64,000 nt of DNA, taken from assembly GCA_051652245.1 (NCBI GenBank), contig JBOFTV010000042.1:1-64000 (forward strand), read 5' to 3'. Under the pieces are notes generated by a model. It saw only the letters and a program-made list of their open reading frames with translations, ran no database searches and was not told the DNA's origin. Shown here one piece after another: positions 61,207 through 64,000 of the stretch (positions are counted from its first letter, which is position 1; the number at the start of each line of letters is the position of its first letter). The DNA is from BHER01 sp051652245 (lineage in GTDB: Bacteria; Bacillota_I; Bacilli_A; Culicoidibacterales; Culicoidibacteraceae). The translations under genes were made by a program, and so were the position numbers.

Positions 61207-61910
61207 TGTTGGAAATTACAGATTTGACATATGCTAGCCAAAATCAAGTCATTTTAGCAGATATCAACCTAACAATTGAGGCGGGTAAAATCTATGGCTT
61301 ACTTGGTGCTAATGGTGCGGGTAAAACAACCCTACTACAGCTAATCGCTGGCTTTTTAACAGCAAATGATGGGCAAATAACAGTCGATGGCAGTGTCAAA
61401 CGACGAACATTATTAGAACATGTAGCCTATATGAACAATGAGTTTTACTTGCCCAAGTCATGGACAATTGAGCGTGTGGTTAGATTCTATGAGCAATCAG
61501 CAGCACGGTTTAGCTATGAAATAGCAGGAAGGATGATAGTTTCCTTAGAAATTGATATGACCAAGAAAATGAAAGACCTATCGCGGGGGGAAAAAGAAAG
61601 AGTTTTACTCATGCTAACACTCTCACAAAAAGCAAAACTTTATTTACTTGATGAGCCCTTAACGGGAATTGACATGATTACACGCGAAGAAATTATTCGA
61701 AATTTACTAACATTTACAGAAGAAAATGCAACAATTATTATTGCAACACATTATATTGAAATTTTTGAACTCCTCTTTGACGAAGCACTTTTTCTTAAAG
61801 ATGGTGGCGTTATGGACCAAGTTGACTGTGAAAATCTCCGTGAGGAACAACAACTTACATTAAGTGAGTATTATGTCAAAACACACAGGGGGAGGAAAAG
61901 AATATGGTGA
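61206..61910 (+). CDS. ABC transporter ATPase (YtrB-like)
   Basis: A 234-residue nucleotide-binding subunit. Walker A is GLLGANGAGKTTLLQ, the signature is a variant LSRGEKERVLLMLTL, Walker B is LYLLDEPLTGID, and the switch histidine is in IATHYIEI. The SRGEK signature in place of SGGQ is common in YtrB/BcrA-type exporters. It is coupled to the GntR gene before it and overlaps the membrane protein after it by seven bases. Confidence 0.88.
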   Translation: MLEITDLTYASQNQVILADINLTIEAGKIYGLLGANGAGKTTLLQLIAGFLTANDGQITVDGSVKRRTLLEHVAYMNNEFYLPKSWTIERVVRFYEQSAARFSYEIAGRMIVSLEIDMTKKMKDLSRGEKERVLLMLTLSQKAKLYLLDEPLTGIDMITREEIIRNLLTFTEENATIIIATHYIEIFELLFDEALFLKDGGVMDQVDCENLREEQQLTLSEYYVKTHRGRKRIW

Positions 61911-62686
61911 AAATGTATTGGAAGCTCAACAAAAGGACGTATTATCAATTAGCAATATTGGGACTAGCTTTAGCAGTTTTCATGTATTTTCTAGGGCGAT
62001 TTATTCAAGACCCAGCAGAACAAGAAGTGCTATTTTCCGGAATAGTTCTTGTTGAAAAAAATATGACGGGAACAATTGCAGTACTATTGAGTGGTGTTAT
62101 TCTAGGTGCAGTAGGACTAGCTGCAATATTAATAGAACTATATTTACTCATGAAGCCGTTTGTGACAAAACAACTAGCACAAGTTGTTATGATGGGACAG
62201 GATGTTGAAAAATTCATCGGAATACATATAATACTTGTATCGGGTATCGGACTAGCTATGAATCTAGGAGTAGGGTTCGTTGCTAAAAACCAAGAAAAGT
62301 TAGCTGAAATAGCAATTTCAAGTTTAGGATATAGTGCAGCAGTATTGTTAATACCGTTACTTTATTGTAATAGTAGGCTATTACCACGGAAAAGTGATCA
62401 AATTCGGAAAGTAGCAATTGTTAGTTTTACGCTATTAGTAATATTATTATCACTTATTATTAAGTTGCTCCCCATGATAATATCACTTGCAACAGCACCA
62501 GAATTTGCAAACTTAGTATCGCCTAATAGTTTAGAGGTAGCATCAGCAAGCAAAGAAGTAATCACATACTTAGAATTCCCATATGAAAGAGTAACAAATA
62601 ATATTGGAAGTCTTGTTAGTATAGTATTAGCAAGCTGGGCTTATTATTCATTAAAAGTAAAAAACAATTTTATCATCAGACTATAA
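61904..62686 (+). CDS. Membrane subunit of the YtrB-like ABC exporter
   Basis: A 260-residue membrane protein with about six hydrophobic segments (YYQLAILGLALAVFMYFLG, MTGTIAVLLSGVILGAVGL, IHIILVSGIGLAMNLGVGF, VAIVSFTLLVILLSLIIKLL and others). It overlaps the ATPase gene and has no recognisable soluble domain. It is inferred to be the permease of that transporter from position and topology. Confidence 0.75.
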   Translation: MVKMYWKLNKRTYYQLAILGLALAVFMYFLGRFIQDPAEQEVLFSGIVLVEKNMTGTIAVLLSGVILGAVGLAAILIELYLLMKPFVTKQLAQVVMMGQDVEKFIGIHIILVSGIGLAMNLGVGFVAKNQEKLAEIAISSLGYSAAVLLIPLLYCNSRLLPRKSDQIRKVAIVSFTLLVILLSLIIKLLPMIISLATAPEFANLVSPNSLEVASASKEVITYLEFPYERVTNNIGSLVSIVLASWAYYSLKVKNNFIIRL

Positions 62687-62703
62687 TAAAAGGAGAAAAT
62701 AAC

Positions 62704-63630
62704 ATGAACGTAAAAAAAGGAATTATCATTGCCATTGTCATCGCAATTATCGGAGTAGGAGGTTTTATCGCATACAACCAAATTTTGGGGCAAGTGGTTA
62801 CTGACGCTAAAGAAATAGAGACAACAACAATTGAAGATAATCAGACAAAAATCATCTTAAATGGAACCGTGGAAACAAAGCAGAGTGAAACATTTAATTA
62901 TGACTATGAAACCTATGGGAGACACATATCAACGCCAGTTACACTAGGTAAATACGTAAACAAAGGTGACATCATTGTTGAATCCTCAAAAAAAGATTAT
63001 AAAGCACCATTTAATGGCTATATTACAGAATTAAATGTTGATGCAGCATATGCACAAGCAAAAGAGGCAGACAAGGATGAAGTTGCCATAGTAAAACCTG
63101 AAGTACTCTACACAATTGTTAGTAATGAGTACTTCATCGATACCAAAGTAACAGAATATGAAATAGCGCGGCTACCTAAAAAGCAAAAGATTACGTATAG
63201 TATAAGAGCAAAAGATGCTGATGTTTACTATGGTGCATCAACAAGGCTGCTTTCATCAGCACCACTTGTTGATGGTTCAGCAGCTGGACAAACTAAAAGT
63301 GATATTACTTCCTATGCGCTAACACTAAACATGTTAGAAGGAAAAGATAAGGCAAGAGTTGGTAATCACGTGACAATTAAAATTGAAGATAGCGAACCAA
63401 CGCCACTAATTATTCCTGAAAAATTGACGGTTAAAGAAGATGGGAAAGTCTTCGTTTACACTTATAAAGAAGATAAAGGCATAGGAATCGGGTCATCCAT
63501 AAAATTAGAAATAAAAGGTAAAAGTGTAGCTACGGGATTCCAAGTAGAAAGTGGACTAGTAGCAGGGGAACAAGTAATTACAACAGAAGTAGAATCGCTC
63601 AGCAATGGTGGCTTGGTGTTTAAAAAGTAA
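62704..63630 (+). CDS. MacA/HlyD-like efflux adaptor protein
   Basis: A 308-residue protein with an N-terminal membrane anchor (GIIIAIVIAIIGVGGFIAY) and the periplasmic-adaptor-type layout: a lipoyl-like half (GKYVNKGDIIVESSKKDYKAPFNGYITELN), a short linker instead of a long coiled coil, and a C-terminal beta domain (LIIPEKLTVKEDGKVFVYTY, SGLVAGEQVITTE). In Gram-positives such proteins work with MacB-type ABC exporters, and one starts 32 bases downstream. AAAGGAG lies before the ATG. Confidence 0.85.
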   Translation: MNVKKGIIIAIVIAIIGVGGFIAYNQILGQVVTDAKEIETTTIEDNQTKIILNGTVETKQSETFNYDYETYGRHISTPVTLGKYVNKGDIIVESSKKDYKAPFNGYITELNVDAAYAQAKEADKDEVAIVKPEVLYTIVSNEYFIDTKVTEYEIARLPKKQKITYSIRAKDADVYYGASTRLLSSAPLVDGSAAGQTKSDITSYALTLNMLEGKDKARVGNHVTIKIEDSEPTPLIIPEKLTVKEDGKVFVYTYKEDKGIGIGSSIKLEIKGKSVATGFQVESGLVAGEQVITTEVESLSNGGLVFKK

Positions 63631-63661
63631 TAATGAAAACAAAAAGAAAAGAGGTGCAGTG

Positions 63662-64000
63662 ATGATTGAATTGCAAAATATTATTAAAGAATTTAAAAAT
63701 GGAGATCATGTCACCAGAGCGCTGGACAACATCAACACAACAATTAAAAAAGGTGAATTTGTCGCAATTATGGGGCCTTCAGGATCAGGGAAATCAACAA
63801 TGATGAATATCTTAGGATTATTAGATAATCCAACCAAAGGCAATTATTTACTAAACGAACAGAATGTTGCAAAATTAAGTGAAAAAGAGTTTGCTAAAAT
63901 TAGAAATAAAGAAATTGGGTTTATCTTTCAGTCGTATAATCTGCTTAAACGACTGTCAGTCTATCGTAATGTTGAACTTCCACTGATTTATTCGGGTATT
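63662..64000 (+). CDS. MacB-type ABC transporter ATPase (cut by window end)
   Basis: The first 113 residues of an export ATPase: Walker A MGPSGSGKSTMMN and the Q-loop GFIFQSYNLLKRLS, both in MacB/LolD/YknY wording. AAGAGGTG lies before the ATG. An FtsX-type permease gene is expected just beyond the edge. With the adaptor upstream it forms a MacAB-like (YknXYZ-like) exporter of peptides or drugs under the GntR regulator. Confidence 0.9.
   Translation, partial: MIELQNIIKEFKNGDHVTRALDNINTTIKKGEFVAIMGPSGSGKSTMMNILGLLDNPTKGNYLLNEQNVAKLSEKEFAKIRNKEIGFIFQSYNLLKRLSVYRNVELPLIYSGI

Overview
The window is AT-rich DNA from a low-GC Gram-positive bacterium (Bacillota). The evidence is: AGGAGG-type ribosome binding sites almost everywhere, TTGACA-17-TATAAT promoters, a Firmicutes-type (ESAT-6/Ess) type VII secretion locus, a dnaX-ybaB-recR-tmk-holB replication/repair cluster, a malA-malP-malR (glv-like) maltose PTS unit and a ROK-type XylR. 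The standard genetic code fits (TAA, TAG and TGA all end genes). I cannot name the genus from sequence alone.

Layout. 1-3.1 kb: debris of a small lipase-like gene, a membrane-anchored LysM-G5-M23 peptidase and a branched-chain aminotransferase. 3.3-6.5 kb: a SWIM/SNF2 helicase. 6.7-9.7 kb: an ABC ATPase and FtsX-type permease behind a strong promoter. 9.9-11.5 kb: tiny overlapping membrane/peptide ORFs and an orphan gene bracketed by two nearly identical terminators. 11.5-14.7 kb: a P1B-type metal ATPase and a cation/proton antiporter, with a Fur-family-like operator upstream. 14.9-26.1 kb: a complete type VII secretion operon (esxA, esaA, essA, esaB, essB, essC) in which EsaA carries an array of Ig-like modules. 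26.3-28.1 kb: an ABC exporter. 28.4-37.3 kb: a xylose regulon (promoter and xylO-like operator, sugar-binding lipoprotein broken by one stop codon, ATPase, permease, XylA, XylB, mutarotase, XylR). 37.4-41.7 kb: an accessory insert holding a large STAND-type NTPase with a Cap4-like nuclease start, split by a frameshift at a run of seven A, next to toxin fragments and short direct repeats. 41.7-44.6 kb: anaerobic ribonucleotide reductase (nrdD, nrdG). 44.8-49.3 kb: dnaX to holB. 49.3-53.7 kb: a second accessory patch with an Abi-type HEPN protein, a decayed IS4-family transposase, a type III toxin-antitoxin locus whose RNA is two perfect 59-nt repeats, a decayed ABC permease and an Rgg-like regulator. 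53.8-60.7 kb: degV, the maltose PTS operon, and GNAT, HAD and azoreductase genes. 60.8-64 kb: a GntR-controlled double ABC export operon running off the end.

The strongest candidate for a little-described system is the type III toxin-antitoxin locus at 51.27-51.97 kb. It has the full architecture: promoter, tandem-repeat RNA, leaky terminator, then the toxin. Next is the split STAND defence gene. Both lie in accessory patches that interrupt otherwise conserved housekeeping order, together with an Abi gene directly behind holB.
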